From contig JAYKXP010000143.1 of NCBI GenBank assembly GCA_037176845.1, forward strand, positions 48,719-112,718: a stretch of 64,000 nucleotides of DNA. The letters run 5' to 3'. The stretch comes from Paramarasmius palmivorus (Eukaryota; Basidiomycota; Agaricomycetes; Agaricales; Marasmiaceae). The translations under genes and the position numbers were made by a program. The notes under the pieces were generated by a model. The model ran no database searches, was not told the origin of the DNA, and saw nothing but the letters and a program-made list of their open reading frames with translations. Positions 48,138 to 59,225 of the stretch are shown piece after piece; position 1 is the first letter of the stretch; each line of letters opens with the position of its first letter.

Positions 48138-48643
48138 ATGGGCTGTCGGTAATGGGACCCAGTACCGTTTTGGGTGAAGAGCCCAGAGAAACGTCTCTGG
48201 TCTGACAACGTGTCATCACCCACACTGTCAGGCAATCTCATCTGTAGACCTGGAGAATCCTCAATTCAGGGCACAAGGAATGGTTCAGGATACCATTGGA
48301 AGCAGGAGTCTGGATACGCCATATCTCGTGAAGGAAAGAGATAGCGCACTGGGCAATCTAGGTCCAGACCTTCATCTGTTGCTTGCAAGATAGCCTTAAT
48401 CAAGCTGCCTGGCGTCGACACTCCTGGTATGTCGTTGAATTACCTCGGTGTGTATTATATGCGTATGCTCATTCTAATCCTCTTCCTAGACACACCTACC
48501 AAACCCCAATTCTCAGATCTCAGCACTTGCATTTTCTTGGCTACACCCCCAATACATGACTATGTAGTTGTCTAATACAACGACAGTCTCAAGAAGACAA
48601 CTGGACGATGGTGCAAATGATTCTCTTGCAATAACCCTTTCTT

Positions 48644-49056
48644 TGTTAGCAGCAATAATCCTGAGCGACGGGTAAGCGCGTAACACTTGATGTCAAAGCA
48701 AGTGGACTGTGATCAACGCCTAAGCGAATCAACTAGGTCAAGGAAAGGGATGATGATCGAAAGACTTGTGAAAAGCCTTGAGACTGTGTTTAGCAGTGCT
48801 GGTACAAGACAATAGCAAGAGACGATGATATTCGATGTAGAGAGTACACAGTTTATATAGTAGAACGTTCAACAGCATAGAAAACAAGTATGTATAAATG
48901 AATATGCCACACCGATACGATGGTATGAGAATAAGAACCGTGGAGACCATAAGGAACAGATAAGACAACAAAGGATAGTCCGGATGGAGAACAAGGACAA
49001 TAGAGTTACTGAAGAGATAGACAAGTAATACCATAAAAGGATTAATTATTCTAACA
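48644..49056 (-). repeat. 3' LTR of copia-2 (413 bp)
   Basis: On the minus strand it begins TGTTAG right after the purine tract GAAGGGGAG and ends CTAACA, a perfect 6-bp inverted terminus. A TATA-like CTATATAAAC is at 48851-48860. It lies in block A' at the position matching about 8998 of block A. The polypurine tract overlaps the pol stop codon. Confidence 0.85.
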
Positions 49057-49063
49057 CTCCCCT

Positions 49064-52000
49064 TCAAACCGAGCATAGTCCCATTTGACTTGCGAAGTGT
49101 TTGACCTTTGCAGAGGGTAATCCTTTTGTTAATGGATCAGCCAACATGTCTTCGGTTGGACAGTACCCTAGCACAATCTTTCCCTTCTCGACCGTATAGC
49201 GGATAAAATGGAACCGTATGTCGATGTGTTTCGTTCTCGCATGGAAGCGGTCTCCTAGAGATAAGGAAATCGCTCCTTGGTTGTCTGTTTTTAATAGCAG
49301 CGGTTCCTCCTTTCCTCCAAAAATTTCGGACATAAAAGACCGAATCCATAAGGCCTCCTTTGCCGCGTGCGTGAGCGCGACGTATTCGGCTTCTGTTGTA
49401 GAGAGAGCTACTAGAGGTTGCCTTTTCGACGACCATGATAGAGCCCCACCATTTAGCATGAACACGTATCCTGAGATAGCTCTCCGTCCCTCTGTAGTCA
49501 TTCCATCCGCATCCGAATACCCTACTACCCTTTGATGGTCTTCCGTCTTTTCGTTTGTTTGCCCGTATGATAGCCAATAATGCATGGTCCCCTTTAAATA
49601 TCCGCAAATCCTCAGCAGCGCATTCCAGTCCTCTCTTGTCGGTTTTTGTAGGTTGGTAGAGGACTGTGAGAGCGCATATGTGATGTCTGGCCTGGTTGCT
49701 ATGGATATATACTGTAGTGCTCCGACTAATTCTCGAAATGGCATTGGGAAGGGAGCATTCGTGGTACTGGTCCCAGTGTCGAAGGATGGGTTCGAGTGTT
49801 TTCCAGCATTCTTTGCATTCGGTTCCTCGTGGATGGTCGCATCTGTTGACACGCCAGTCTTTATCTCCATAGAGAAGGGCAGCTTGGGCTGCTCTGTGGT
49901 CGAATGATGGATTTTGTCGTTTGGCAGCTTTAACGAGCCATGTAATGGGGGAATAGACAAAGGGACTGCGGGAGTTGAGATCTTCGAGTTGTTGGGTGGA
50001 CATGATTTTGGTTTGAAGGGGGCAGAAGTGGGTTTGATGTTGCTTAGACCGAAACGTTCCAATACAGCTTTTATGTATGATGTTTGGCGTAATCGAATTG
50101 TTCCATGTTCCTGCTGGATTTCGATGCCTAGTAACCAATTGATTTGTCCTTCATCAGTGACTTCCATTTTGGATTTAATTTCGCTCTTGGCTTTCATCAT
50201 TTTCTTTTCATCTTCTGCCACAATGGTCATGTCGTCGACGTGTATGAATATGATGGTGAAGGGATTCTTCCGATAGAACACTGCATGGTCGTGTTCAGAT
50301 CGTGTGTAACCTAGTTCTTTCATCCATTGGACATATTTTTCGTTCCATCGTTTTCCTGCTTGGTGGAGTCCATACAATGCTACTTTTAGCTCCATTGCTT
50401 CTCCTGGTTTGGCTCCAATGTCTAATCCTGGTGGGAGTTTCATGAATACCCTTTCTTCGGGTTTCAATCTTCCATAAAGGTATGCGGATTTTATGTCCAT
50501 TTGATGGATGGTCATATTGTGATGTGCCGCTACTGATAGGATGGTTCTGATGGATGTGAATTTTGCTACTGATGCGAATGTGTCATCCAATGAATAATCT
50601 ATCCCTGGTATTTGGCGAAATCCTTTTACCACAAGTCTGGCTCTGTACCTGTCTATATTGCCTTCCTTGTTGCGCTTGGATCTGTATACCCATTTGTTTG
50701 GAAGAACATTCGTTCCAGGAGGGGGTGTGGATAAGGAGTATGAATCTCGGTTCTTTAGTCGGGTGATTTCGTCTTTCATTGCTTCTAGCCATTTTTCTTT
50801 ATTTGGTCCTTCCAGTGCTTGTTGGTGTGTAAATGGATCTGATTTTTCCATCTCGCTGGTGACTTTGGCTATGCTGGCAGTTAGATGTTTTTCGATGATT
50901 CGGATTTCTTTTCCCCCTTCTGCAGTTCCTTGTTGGATTCGTTTGACTTTGTCTGTGGGTTGTCGTCTTCGTTTTCCCACTATTACTTCAGGATCAAGAA
51001 ACTCGATTTCTTCTTGTGTAGCTTTGTTGATAGGAGGACCAGTTTCAGCGACAGATTTTAACAATCCTTCTAATTGTTCTTGCTCCCCTTTGCTGATACT
51101 TGTCTTCCTATCTGAGAAGTAAATGCTCCGTTCCACCGTTACAGATCTGGTCTTTGGCCAGTAGACTCTGAATCCATTGGATTCTTTGTCTGGACCTAGC
51201 CAATGTCCGTTTACGGTCATTGGGCCAAGTTTGTCTGGTTGATCCTCTCGCTTCACAAAAACGTTGCAACCCCATGATCTGATGTATAATCCATTTGGGT
51301 GTTGTTTGTATCTTCTCCAATATGGTGTGTCTCCTTGTATCGCTTTATGGGGAACTCTGTTCCATAAGAATACACCGTAGTCAACGGCATATCCCCACAG
51401 CCATTTTGGTAACGATGATCCGATCAACATCACTCTGACATAATTGAGTAATGTGAGATGTGCTCGTTCAGCATCTCCATTGTGCTCGGATGTATTGTGA
51501 ACTGTCAACCTTCGGATGGTGCCTTTGCTTTCCAGGTAATCGGCAAATTCTTCTGATAAGAATTCTCCTCCTCGATCGGAATGCAAGATTTTAATCTTTA
51601 TGTCTTCCTGGGTGAGAAGTTGTTCTTGGTGAATAACGTATTTTGAGAAGGCTTCTCCTTTTGACCGCAGAAGCACTTCTGTCAACCAGTGTGTGTGACT
51701 GTCTAGGAGAGTTAAAGCGTATTCTCCTCCTTTGTATGTTTTGATTGAGGCAGGTCCCCACACATCCATGTGAATTATATCACCGAATTTTTCAGCGACT
51801 GGATGTTCGTTTGACTTTCCTACTGGATGGCGTTTGCCTTTTGCAGCTAGGCAGATGTCGCATGATCTTGGACGTTCCATCTGTTTGGGATCTAATTTTA
51901 GTCCTGTGATTTTTCCTTCGGTGATTAATCTGGCAACATATTCGTAATTTGTATGGCCAAACATGTCGTGGGCTTCTTGGAGTGATATGATCCGTGTCTT

Positions 52001-52820
52001 GGTTGCTGATAGCGCGTATTCATTGTGACCGTTCCATTGGTATAAGCCATCTATTTTGGGAATTTGTTGAATTAAACGTCCATTTTGGTAAATGTTCATC
52101 TTTCCATGCTCTATGATGATGCGGTGACCATCGTTGTCTAACATTCCAAGACTGACTAGGGTGCATTCCATTTTTGAAACTAGCATTGTGTTCAGGAGCT
52201 TTAGATTTCTGAAGAACATTGTTCCTTCCTTTGATGACTTTAAGATACCTCCATTTGCTGCAGTGATGCATTTTTCTTCTGTTGATGAGATATTGGAAAG
52301 GAAGTTGGGATTTGGAGTCATGTGTTTGGAAGCCCCTGAATCGAATAATGTGGTTTCTCCGATGTGGTCACTCGAGGCATAGGCTGAAATGATGGCATTG
52401 GAGGCACTCTTAGGTGCTGCGGAATCTACAATTCTGTGTTCTAGGTTTGTATGAGAAAATGTCCCCTCGGTGTTGGCGTCATCTATATCGCTACTATTTT
52501 CACTCCCACCCTCATATCCTGCTGTAATGCCCTTTTCCGTGGATATCGTACTTTCTTCCCATTGGACTGCTGGTCTGAAAGTAGCTGAGTCATCCCATGG
52601 GGTAGCGACGTAGCTTGGCCATGCTTCGGAGTTATTCCATGGGTCATCAGGCATGTCGTCCCATTCGGAAGGAGGGAGAGGGGCTATTGATGGGTTGTCA
52701 ATTTCGCAAATGAGTGATTGATGCTTTTCGTCCTCGTACCAATCAGCTACAAGCTGTTTGATGTAGGCATCAGAGTGCTCTTCCATCTGAGCTCGATAAG
52801 GGACAGCTGTAGTGTCCCTA
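49064..52820 (-). CDS. Ty1/copia Pol (copia-2), uninterrupted part
   Basis: This is a long open frame of about 1250 codons with all pol domains, numbered from the first codon after the Tc1 insertion side. Protease DSGAS is near residue 164; pre-integrase HHCC is H288/H293/C324/C327; integrase has D356, D419 and E455, a DD35E spacing; reverse transcriptase has VDD at 865-867; RNase H has SDADG near 1106 and STTEAEY near 1144. The frame looks intact down to its stop. An extra low-complexity segment of about 80 residues (943-1025) lies between RT and RNase H, longer than usual. The upstream end is cut by the Tc1 element, whose inverted repeat supplies a false GTG start. The gag part continues at 54111. 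It differs from copia-1 and -3 in sequence, so it is another clade. Confidence 0.9.
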
Positions 52821-52846
52821 CTCGGGGCCACGGAAAAATTTGGTCA
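52821..52846 (+). repeat. Left terminal inverted repeat of the Tc1 element
   Basis: 26 bp, identical in inverse to 54083-54108; preceded by the TA target duplication. Confidence 0.95.
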
Positions 52847-52918
52847 CATGATCATAGTTGAATAATTGACGTGTCAAATAAATTATTGTTTATTCTATCT
52901 TCGACGTGTCTTCCCCAC

Positions 52919-53950
52919 ATGTCTCACCTACATCATGATTCTCCGAAGAAGAATCGCCTCATTGGTGCAATTCAATCCGGCAACTCTATCAAAGAAGCCT
53001 GTAATTTGGTCGGAATCCCTTACAACACAGGCCGGAAGATCTGGTCAAAGTTCTGCAAAACAGGTTCAACCAGTAATTTGCCGCGCAGTGGTCGTCCTCG
53101 GAAGCTCTCTGATCGAGGGAAACGCTACCTCGTTAGGCTTGCAAAGCAAAATCGCCAAATGCCATTTCAGGAACTCGGAAATTTGATGGAACCCCGGCTT
53201 TCAGCTACAACAGTACGGGCTTATTTAGGAGAGGAGGGATTTCATCGAAGGGTTGCACGGAGTGTTCCATACCTGACAGACACTCAGAAGAAGCAGCGAC
53301 TGAAGTGGGCACGTCAGCAGAAGGGACGGGATTGGAGTCTGAACATCTGGTCAGATGAGGTGTACGTTTGTTCAGATGATGGTCACGGAAGAGTTTTTGT
53401 TACGAGGCGCGCAGATGAAGAATTGCACCCGGATTGCCTTGTACCTGTATTCAAGCAGTCCAATCTCCGGATTATGGTTTGGGGATGCATCCTGAAGGAC
53501 AGGAAAGGGCCATTGGTTGTGCTGGAATACCCTGGAGGCCGTGGCGGTGGAATGACAGCAAGCCGGTATCAAGAGCAGGTGCTGGAGCGCACCCTACTGC
53601 CATTTTACCATCAAATGAAGGCAGAAAGAGGTGATATACTGTTCCAGCAGGACGGTGCACCAAGTCACACTGCGAAATCAACCTTGGAATGGCTTCGTTC
53701 CCACGACATTAAGGTTTTCCCACACCCACCCTCTTCCCCTGACGTCAATCCAATAGAACCAGTCTGGCACGAGCTAAAAAGTGGTCTGGCTGCAAGACCG
53801 CGCCGACCAACAACATTGAAGGGATTGGTACAGGCAGTGGAGGAAGTATGGGAGGGAATACAAATTAAAGATATTAACAAGTATATAGATAGGATGGACG
53901 ACGTGGTTCAGGCTATTATTGATGCTCATGGTGGTCATACTAGATTTTGA
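52919..53950 (+). CDS. Tc1-family transposase (DD34E)
   Basis: This enzyme cuts and rejoins the element at TA sites. The open frame is 359 codons from 52871. I prefer the second ATG at 52919 because the MSHLHHDSPKKNRLIGAI start leads straight into the first helix-turn-helix; the earlier ATG adds 16 hydrophobic residues. In the 359-residue numbering a paired-like HTH spans about 25-130, with a GRPRKLS hook at 75-80. The catalytic triad is D162 (WSDE), D261 (QQDGAPSH) and E296 (SPDVNPIEPVW), with 34 residues between the last two. Length, triad and HTH are all normal for Tc1. No stop or frameshift is seen. Confidence 0.95.
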   Translation: MSHLHHDSPKKNRLIGAIQSGNSIKEACNLVGIPYNTGRKIWSKFCKTGSTSNLPRSGRPRKLSDRGKRYLVRLAKQNRQMPFQELGNLMEPRLSATTVRAYLGEEGFHRRVARSVPYLTDTQKKQRLKWARQQKGRDWSLNIWSDEVYVCSDDGHGRVFVTRRADEELHPDCLVPVFKQSNLRIMVWGCILKDRKGPLVVLEYPGGRGGGMTASRYQEQVLERTLLPFYHQMKAERGDILFQQDGAPSHTAKSTLEWLRSHDIKVFPHPPSSPDVNPIEPVWHELKSGLAARPRRPTTLKGLVQAVEEVWEGIQIKDINKYIDRMDDVVQAIIDAHGGHTRF

Positions 53951-54082
53951 AACAGTATTTAACATCTATTTGTATATGACTATCCAATGCATTATTTAAA
54001 GGTTCTCAAAGTTAGATAGACTTGTAGGAATAGGCTGAAGATCATTACTCGGGGAGTCGGAGAAATGGTTATGTCACGTGCC

Positions 54083-54108
54083 TGACCAAATTTTTCCGTG
54101 GCCCCGAG
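54083..54108 (-). repeat. Right terminal inverted repeat of the Tc1 element
   Basis: 26 bp, perfect inverse of the left end; followed by TA. Confidence 0.95.
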
Positions 54109-54791
54109 TAGCCTCCTCTGTCGTTTGTCCCTTCTTATAGGGTGTCCTGGCAATGACTTTTCCTCCCATCAAGGTCTTGTTGGCTGACCTGTAACACGTT
54201 TTGCAGCAGTGGAATTCCATGAAATCGTCATCGCCATCGTCGTCCATGCTGTCGTCGAAGAGGACTCTGACGATCCCTACAGGTCTGCGATCTCCTCCTT
54301 TAGGGGTATGATAAGTGCCACAGTCGCACTCTAGATTCATGTGGGGAAGGTGGCTGTTGTTGTTGTTGGATGACGTCCAGAGATCTTCTGCTGGAGGGTT
54401 CGCAAAAGAGTAAGTGGTCTGTGAAGGGATTGGACTTTGGGTTTTGTTGGTGGATGAAGTTGGTTCGTGCTGTTATCTGAGCCGGCCCAACGAGTTTCAT
54501 CGAGGTTGATGTGTGGAAAGGGATTGGTTGGGGAGATGGTGGCTGCCCAGGTTCCGGCATCACTTTGCCGGTCTAGACGTTCAAATCTGGCTACTGCGGC
54601 CACCTCAGGTTTTGGTTCTTGGTTGGAGGAGGTGGTGGAGTTTCTTGCAACTGGTTTGTTGGTGCAGTTGCGCGCGATGTGCCCTGTTTGTTGACACTTA
54701 TAGCAGGTAATACTGCCGTCGCTGTTGCGGTAACTGTTGAGAGAGCAGCGAGAACCGGGACGGTGCGCAGTGGTTAATATGTGTCTCAACT
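54109..54791 (-). pseudogene. Copia-2 Gag C-terminal part, frameshifted and truncated
   Basis: On the minus strand the frame contains a CCHC zinc knuckle (CYKCQQTGHIARNC), so this is the nucleocapsid end of Gag. It then runs into a stop at 54337-54339. Another frame, open from about 54455, carries on with PPAEDLWTSSNNNNSHLPH, ECDCGTYHTPKGG and an acidic stretch to the Tc1 site, where it is in frame with the copia-2 pol. A one-base shift somewhere between about 54340 and 54455 therefore separates gag from pol. It could be a mutation or a programmed shift; no slippery site stands out. The N-terminal Gag is missing because copia-3 inserted at 54791/54797. Confidence 0.75.
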
Positions 54792-55091
54792 CACATTGTT
54801 GGGGCTTTTGAGAGTTATACTTGTGTAGAACTTGATAGATGCTTGTTAGGCGAGGTAGTTAATCGTGTGAGATTGAACTAAGGCTATAAACCGTTACAGG
54901 TAAGCCTTATATACTGTTACTTACTCTATACTAGATAATCTACACTACATAAGTGAGAATGCGTATGAGTAAGTATGTGAAGTCTTAGTGAGACTACTGA
55001 ATGCTCTTAGTGAGCAGTAATACATATGTTTGTAAGTACAGAAGCTAGTCTGACGAATATACTGAATAGTCCTTATGAATACAATGTACTA

Positions 55092-55999
55092 TTTTTTTTT
55101 TTTTTTTTTTTTTTTTTGTGTCAATTTATTGAGCTCAGGTAGACTACGCTGTACCTATGGTGCTCATACACTATCTATCTACGGGGGCCCGAAAGTTCCA
55201 TTGACGAAGCTGTAATTCCCCAATGGCCCAGGACTTCCCAATCCTGTTTTTGACGGTGCCCCGTAATGTGCCACATCGCGTGATATCATGTAAGGGATAA
55301 CAAACAGGTGCCCTTTATAGGCACAACCCGCCTCAGAGCGGTGGTCTCTGTGTGGATTACACTTGTGTCTGGTGTTCTCCGGTGTGGTAAGTCGAAGTAA
55401 ATAGCTGAGAGATGAGTGGCGAAAGGGAAAGGTAGTGAGAGATGGTTTGGGTTGTTTTAGGTGTTTTGTTGTTTTGTTGTTTTGGGATGGGTTGGTGCAC
55501 GTTTCATGGCTGATCTTCCGCCCCTGAAAAGAACGCAGTACGGGTGTCATTCATCATCGTGAAATCGAAACTCACCCAGGGTCTGGCGTAATCTCCGTGT
55601 TTGATCCACAAATTCAAGTAGAGGCTTAACTCTGTTGTACCCCTCAAAAAGTTCCGGCATGGAGCGGCCATTTCGGCCAAGGATCTGTCGCATGCGATGT
55701 CGTTCTTTGCGGTACGAAGGACACTCCAGTACAAAGTGTCGAACAGATTCCCTGACCATCATTCCTCGTGTCTCACAGTGAGGACAGTTGGGGGAGGTCC
55801 TCTTACCAATTCTGTGGAGATAGCTGTTCAGTGGGAGGTGCTCTGATTGGAGTTGAACAGCTGCACTGCAGCTGTTCCGAGGCAACATGCGAAGAATGGT
55901 CGATAGCCGCCGCATAGAGAGTTTCCCATCTGTTGGTACCACTCGCGAGTACTGGCGTGAGCCTGTGAAATTCTGTTGCCACCTCTTCATGAGCTCTGC
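55092..55999 (-). mobile_element. 5'-truncated LINE (non-LTR) insertion with poly(A) tail
   Basis: The minus strand ends in a pure A run (T run at 55092-55117). The insertion is flanked by ACAATGTACTA at 55081-55091 and again at 56000-56010, an 11-bp target duplication. Only the last 900 bp or so of the element are present. Truncation at the 5' end, poly(A) and variable-length duplication fit target-primed reverse transcription. Confidence 0.85.
55547..55999 (-). pseudogene. LINE ORF2 C-terminal fragment
   Basis: The last 150 codons of a non-LTR retroelement protein. Motifs: LPRNSCSAAVQLQSEHLPLNSYLHRIG followed by the zinc-binding CPHCETRG ... VRHFVLECPSYRKER, typical of the tail after reverse transcriptase and RNase H in fungal Tad-like LINEs. 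It ends at a normal stop, followed by a 3' UTR of about 430 bp and the poly(A). The frame happens to stay open into the LTR upstream, so the ATG-like start of the long ORF at 56152 is not real. Confidence 0.8.
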
Positions 56000-56165
56000 A
56001 CAATGTACTATTGGGTCGGTATAAGTGCTTCTGCCCGTTCCATGAGATAGTATGGTAAACTCTCTCTTGTCATCTAGGATTGACCACAGACGCGAGTGTC
56101 GTGCATAGCACGCATACTGATACACGGTCATGTGTTCAACACTCCCCCTCACTAAGTTTGTGGGA

Positions 56166-59100
56166 TTAAACTTGTGATTCGAATCGAATGCCTAAATGTT
56201 CTCTGAATTTAAAGAACTTGATCCAACCAAGATTCTTGGTTAAGAGATCTGCTGGTTGTTCATCTGTTGAAACATAGAAGACTTCAATGAAACCTTCTTC
56301 GATGTACTCGTTGATCTTATGATAGGATATATCAACGTGTTTAGTTCTTTGTTCAGTGACTTCGTTGCCAGATATAAATATGGCTCCTTGATTGTCACCA
56401 AGTAATGGTATTTTGGTTAGAGTATAACCAAGTTCAGAGAATAATAATTGAATCCATCGAATTTGTTTTGACGCATTCGACATTGCCATGTATTCGGCTT
56501 CTGTTGATGACGTAGCAATCGATTTTTGTCTCCTTGAAACCCAAATCACCGGTGCATCGGCTAATTTTATTAAATAGCCTTCATGTGATATCCGGGATTT
56601 ATCGGATGCCCAATCTGAATCGGCATATGCTATAAAACCAGCATTGGATTTACCATTATAGGTAAGTTTATATTTCCTTGTGCCTTGAAGATAACGGCAG
56701 ATGTAAATTGCCTTTTTAAGATGATCTTCGGATGGATTAGTTCCGAATTGAGACATCTTTATTACCGCATAGGTAATATCTGGGCGTGTTCCAAGTGTAA
56801 GATAAAGGAGTGATCCTATTATGGATTGATAGCGAGATCGATTTTCTGGTGTGCATGTTCCTTGATACACCTCTGGTTTATAACCACTAGGTAAAGGTGT
56901 TTTAGCAGTTTTGCAATTAAGCATATTAAACCGCTTGAGAATTTTCTCTAGATAGTCACATTGATCTAGCGATAGTATTCGTTTAGATCTGTCCCGTGTG
57001 ACTTTCATGCGTAGGAACTCTTTTATTTCACCAAGATCTCTGCATTCCCATATATCCATAAATTCGTTTTTCTTTTTCTTTAAGAGGGTACGATTGGAAC
57101 CCATGAATATAGCATCGTCTACATAGATGAGAGCGATAATTATATCAGAGCCCTCTCTGTAGTAGTATACGCCAGCATCCTTTATGCAACGTTTAAATCC
57201 TAACTTTTTCATGGATTTCGTGCATTGTCTCCACCAGGATAATGATGCCTGTTTGAGACCATAGAGTGCTTTGCGTAATCGCCACACCTTTTTAGGATTA
57301 GTCACAAATCCTTCTGGTTGTTCCATATATATCTCCTTGTCAAGCTCGCCATAAAGAAAAGCTGTCTTGACATCTAGCGCCTCGATATCCCAATCTTCGA
57401 GTGCAGCTAGAGCAAATAAAGTTCGGGCTGTTTCGAACCGAACTACTGGAGAGAACAACTCATGATAATCAATTCCTTGTACCTGAGAGAAGCCTTTGGC
57501 TACTAATCGAGCCTTAAATCTCCCATCGGTTTTGACGTCAAATACCCATCGTGACTTGATGGATTTACGACCATGTGGTAAATCTACCATTTCAAATACA
57601 TCCCGTTCACGTAAAGATTTTAATTCATCTTCACATGCTGCTTGCCATTTCTTTTGTTCGGATGGAGATCGCTTTAAGACATCTTTGTATGACCATGAAC
57701 GAACATTGTCATAATCATCGTCTTTCTCCATATCCATTTGAAATGCAATTAATGCATCGAGATATTTAACTCCCCCTTGCTCCTGAAGTGAAGCAAAATT
57801 CATTTGTGTATCATCTTCCCAAGGATGGTTATAAGGACGTTCTTCAGGAGTATTATCCGAAGATGCTTTATCCTTACCCTTATTTGACCTAGTATTATTG
57901 CCATCCTGAGTAATATCTTTATAAGGACGTTTATTTTTGCCCTTAAACCCATGATGTCCTAAACCTGCATAGATACGATGGGACAATCTTTCTTTAATTG
58001 TTTCTCCTTCCATTGCATCACCAGGCCGTTTCGGCATATTACGTTGTCTTTGTGGACGTTGTAATGGTGGGATTGGAGGAGGATTAAAAGTTCTTCGTGG
58101 GGAAGATGTTTCAGCTCGTTGGCTAGCGAAAGAACGATTCTGAATAATGGGATTGTTGCTAGAACCTTGTTCAAACTCAGTTCTTTGAGTCTGTGGTTCT
58201 TGAGCGGGAGTATCATCTCTTGGTTGATCGGGTTGCTCGCTATTCCGATCTTGTTCAGGTTGTTGATCATTATGATCGTCATCATTTTGATCATTACCTG
58301 GATTTTGGTCGTTATTTAAAGGAATTGATGCGGCTGAAGGGGCAATAAAAGTTCTATCATTATTTCCAGTTTGAGGACATCTCGGAAAATGTAGTTCATC
58401 GAATTTAGCATTTGATCCAATAAAGATCCTCTGATCATTCCGCATGAACCGATAAGCTTTTGATCCTGGCTCATAGCCTAAGAAGATCATTTGTTCAGCT
58501 TTCGGTGATAGTTTATTTTTACGTATCTCCTTTGGTATATGTACGTACACAGTGCATCCAAAGGTTCGGAAATACGATACGTCTGGTTTTTTCCCTTGGT
58601 ACGCTTCAAGGGGTGTAATCCACTTTAGTCGCTTTATTGGAGTACGATTGTACAGATGTACTGCAGTATCCATAGCGAATTGCCACCATGATTCAGGTAG
58701 ACAAGCTTGAAACCTAAGTTTTTCTGCTTTTTCACGTATTGTGCGATTAAATCGCTCAATTCTACCTGCTTGTTCATGTTCATGTGGTGCAGAATTTTCT
58801 GATCGAATTCCATGCTCTTTTAAGTAATTGCGGAACGCTGCTCCGAAGAATTCACCACCGTGATCTGTACGGATAGCGAGTAACTTCATTCCTGTTTCTC
58901 GTTCAACGAGTTTATGTAGGAATTTAAAATTATTGAGCGTTTCAAGTTCCGTTTTGGTCTTTTGATTAAATGACCATCCAAATGAGGTATGATCATCAAA
59001 GATATTTAGAGCATATTTGTAATGATTATATGAATACGTAGGAAATTCGATTAAGTCCATGTGCAACAATTGTAACTTTTCCTTGGACCTTTTAGTGGAT

Positions 59101-59225
59101 TCTGTATAAATTGCCTTGGTAGTACCCCCATAGGTACATCCTTGGCAAATTTTAACAGTCGACGGTTGTGTATATTTTGTCGAAAAACCTTTACATGCGG
59201 TGATATGCCTGACTTTAATCACTTC
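56166..59225 (-). pseudogene. Ty1/copia Pol (copia-3), 5'-truncated
   Basis: An open frame of 1018 codons begins inside the pre-integrase domain (ICQGCTYGG) and runs to a normal end. The integrase has D56, D120 and E156 (DD35E). A long Gln/Asn/Asp-rich linker (about 300-500) precedes reverse transcriptase (RWVFDVKTDG, YVDD at 700-703) and RNase H (YADSDWASD, SSTEAEYMAM). No stops or shifts occur in this part. Gag, protease and the first half of the zinc finger are missing: homology stops near 59225-59260 at unrelated sequence, and the apparent start is a GTG within the domain. It is close to copia-1 (shared PESWW, KKPDVSYFRTF, DKEIYMEQ). It was inserted into copia-2 gag. Confidence 0.9.

Larger units (their letters stand above)
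44470..48643. repeat. Duplicated block A', copy of 5.70-9.00 k
   Basis: This is the second, more complete copy of block A. It keeps the minus-strand introns 44635-44688 and 44816-44862. Compared with block A it has two clean insertions: 45732-46072 with a tRNA-like gene, and 47693-48137, a solo LTR. It is cut on the right by the copia-2 LTR. A 161-codon minus-strand frame (44572-45057) reads through both introns and has no known domain. Confidence 0.7.
52821..54108 (+). mobile_element. Tc1/mariner element, apparently complete (1288 bp)
   Basis: The element has perfect 26-bp terminal inverted repeats (52821-52846 and 54083-54108, beginning CTCGGGGCCACGG) and is flanked by TA on both sides (52819-52820 and 54109-54110), the hallmark duplication of this superfamily. 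It holds one uninterrupted transposase gene. It sits inside copia-2; removing it with one TA rejoins the copia-2 frame without a shift. Perfect repeats and an intact gene indicate recent insertion and possible activity. Confidence 0.95.
54797..56141 (-). repeat. 3' LTR of copia-3, split by a LINE insertion
   Basis: On the minus strand the LTR starts TGTTGAACAC at 56141, right after the purine tract GTGAGGGGGAG, and ends CCCCAACA at 54797. It is interrupted at 55092-55999 by a LINE. Without the LINE and its duplicated 11 bp the LTR is about 426 bp, close to those of copia-1 and copia-2. A TATA-like box (GTATATAAGG on the minus strand) is near 54905-54914. CACAT at 54792-54796 would be the target duplication. 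Confidence 0.8.

Noticed and set aside
52821..52831. Apparent GTG start of the copia-2 pol ORF at 52831
   Set aside because: These bases are the inverted repeat of the Tc1 element; the real frame comes from the gag side at 54111.
56000..56152. Start of the 201-codon ORF at 56152 as a LINE protein start
   Set aside because: The target-site duplication shows that this part is the copia-3 LTR; the LINE begins at 55999.
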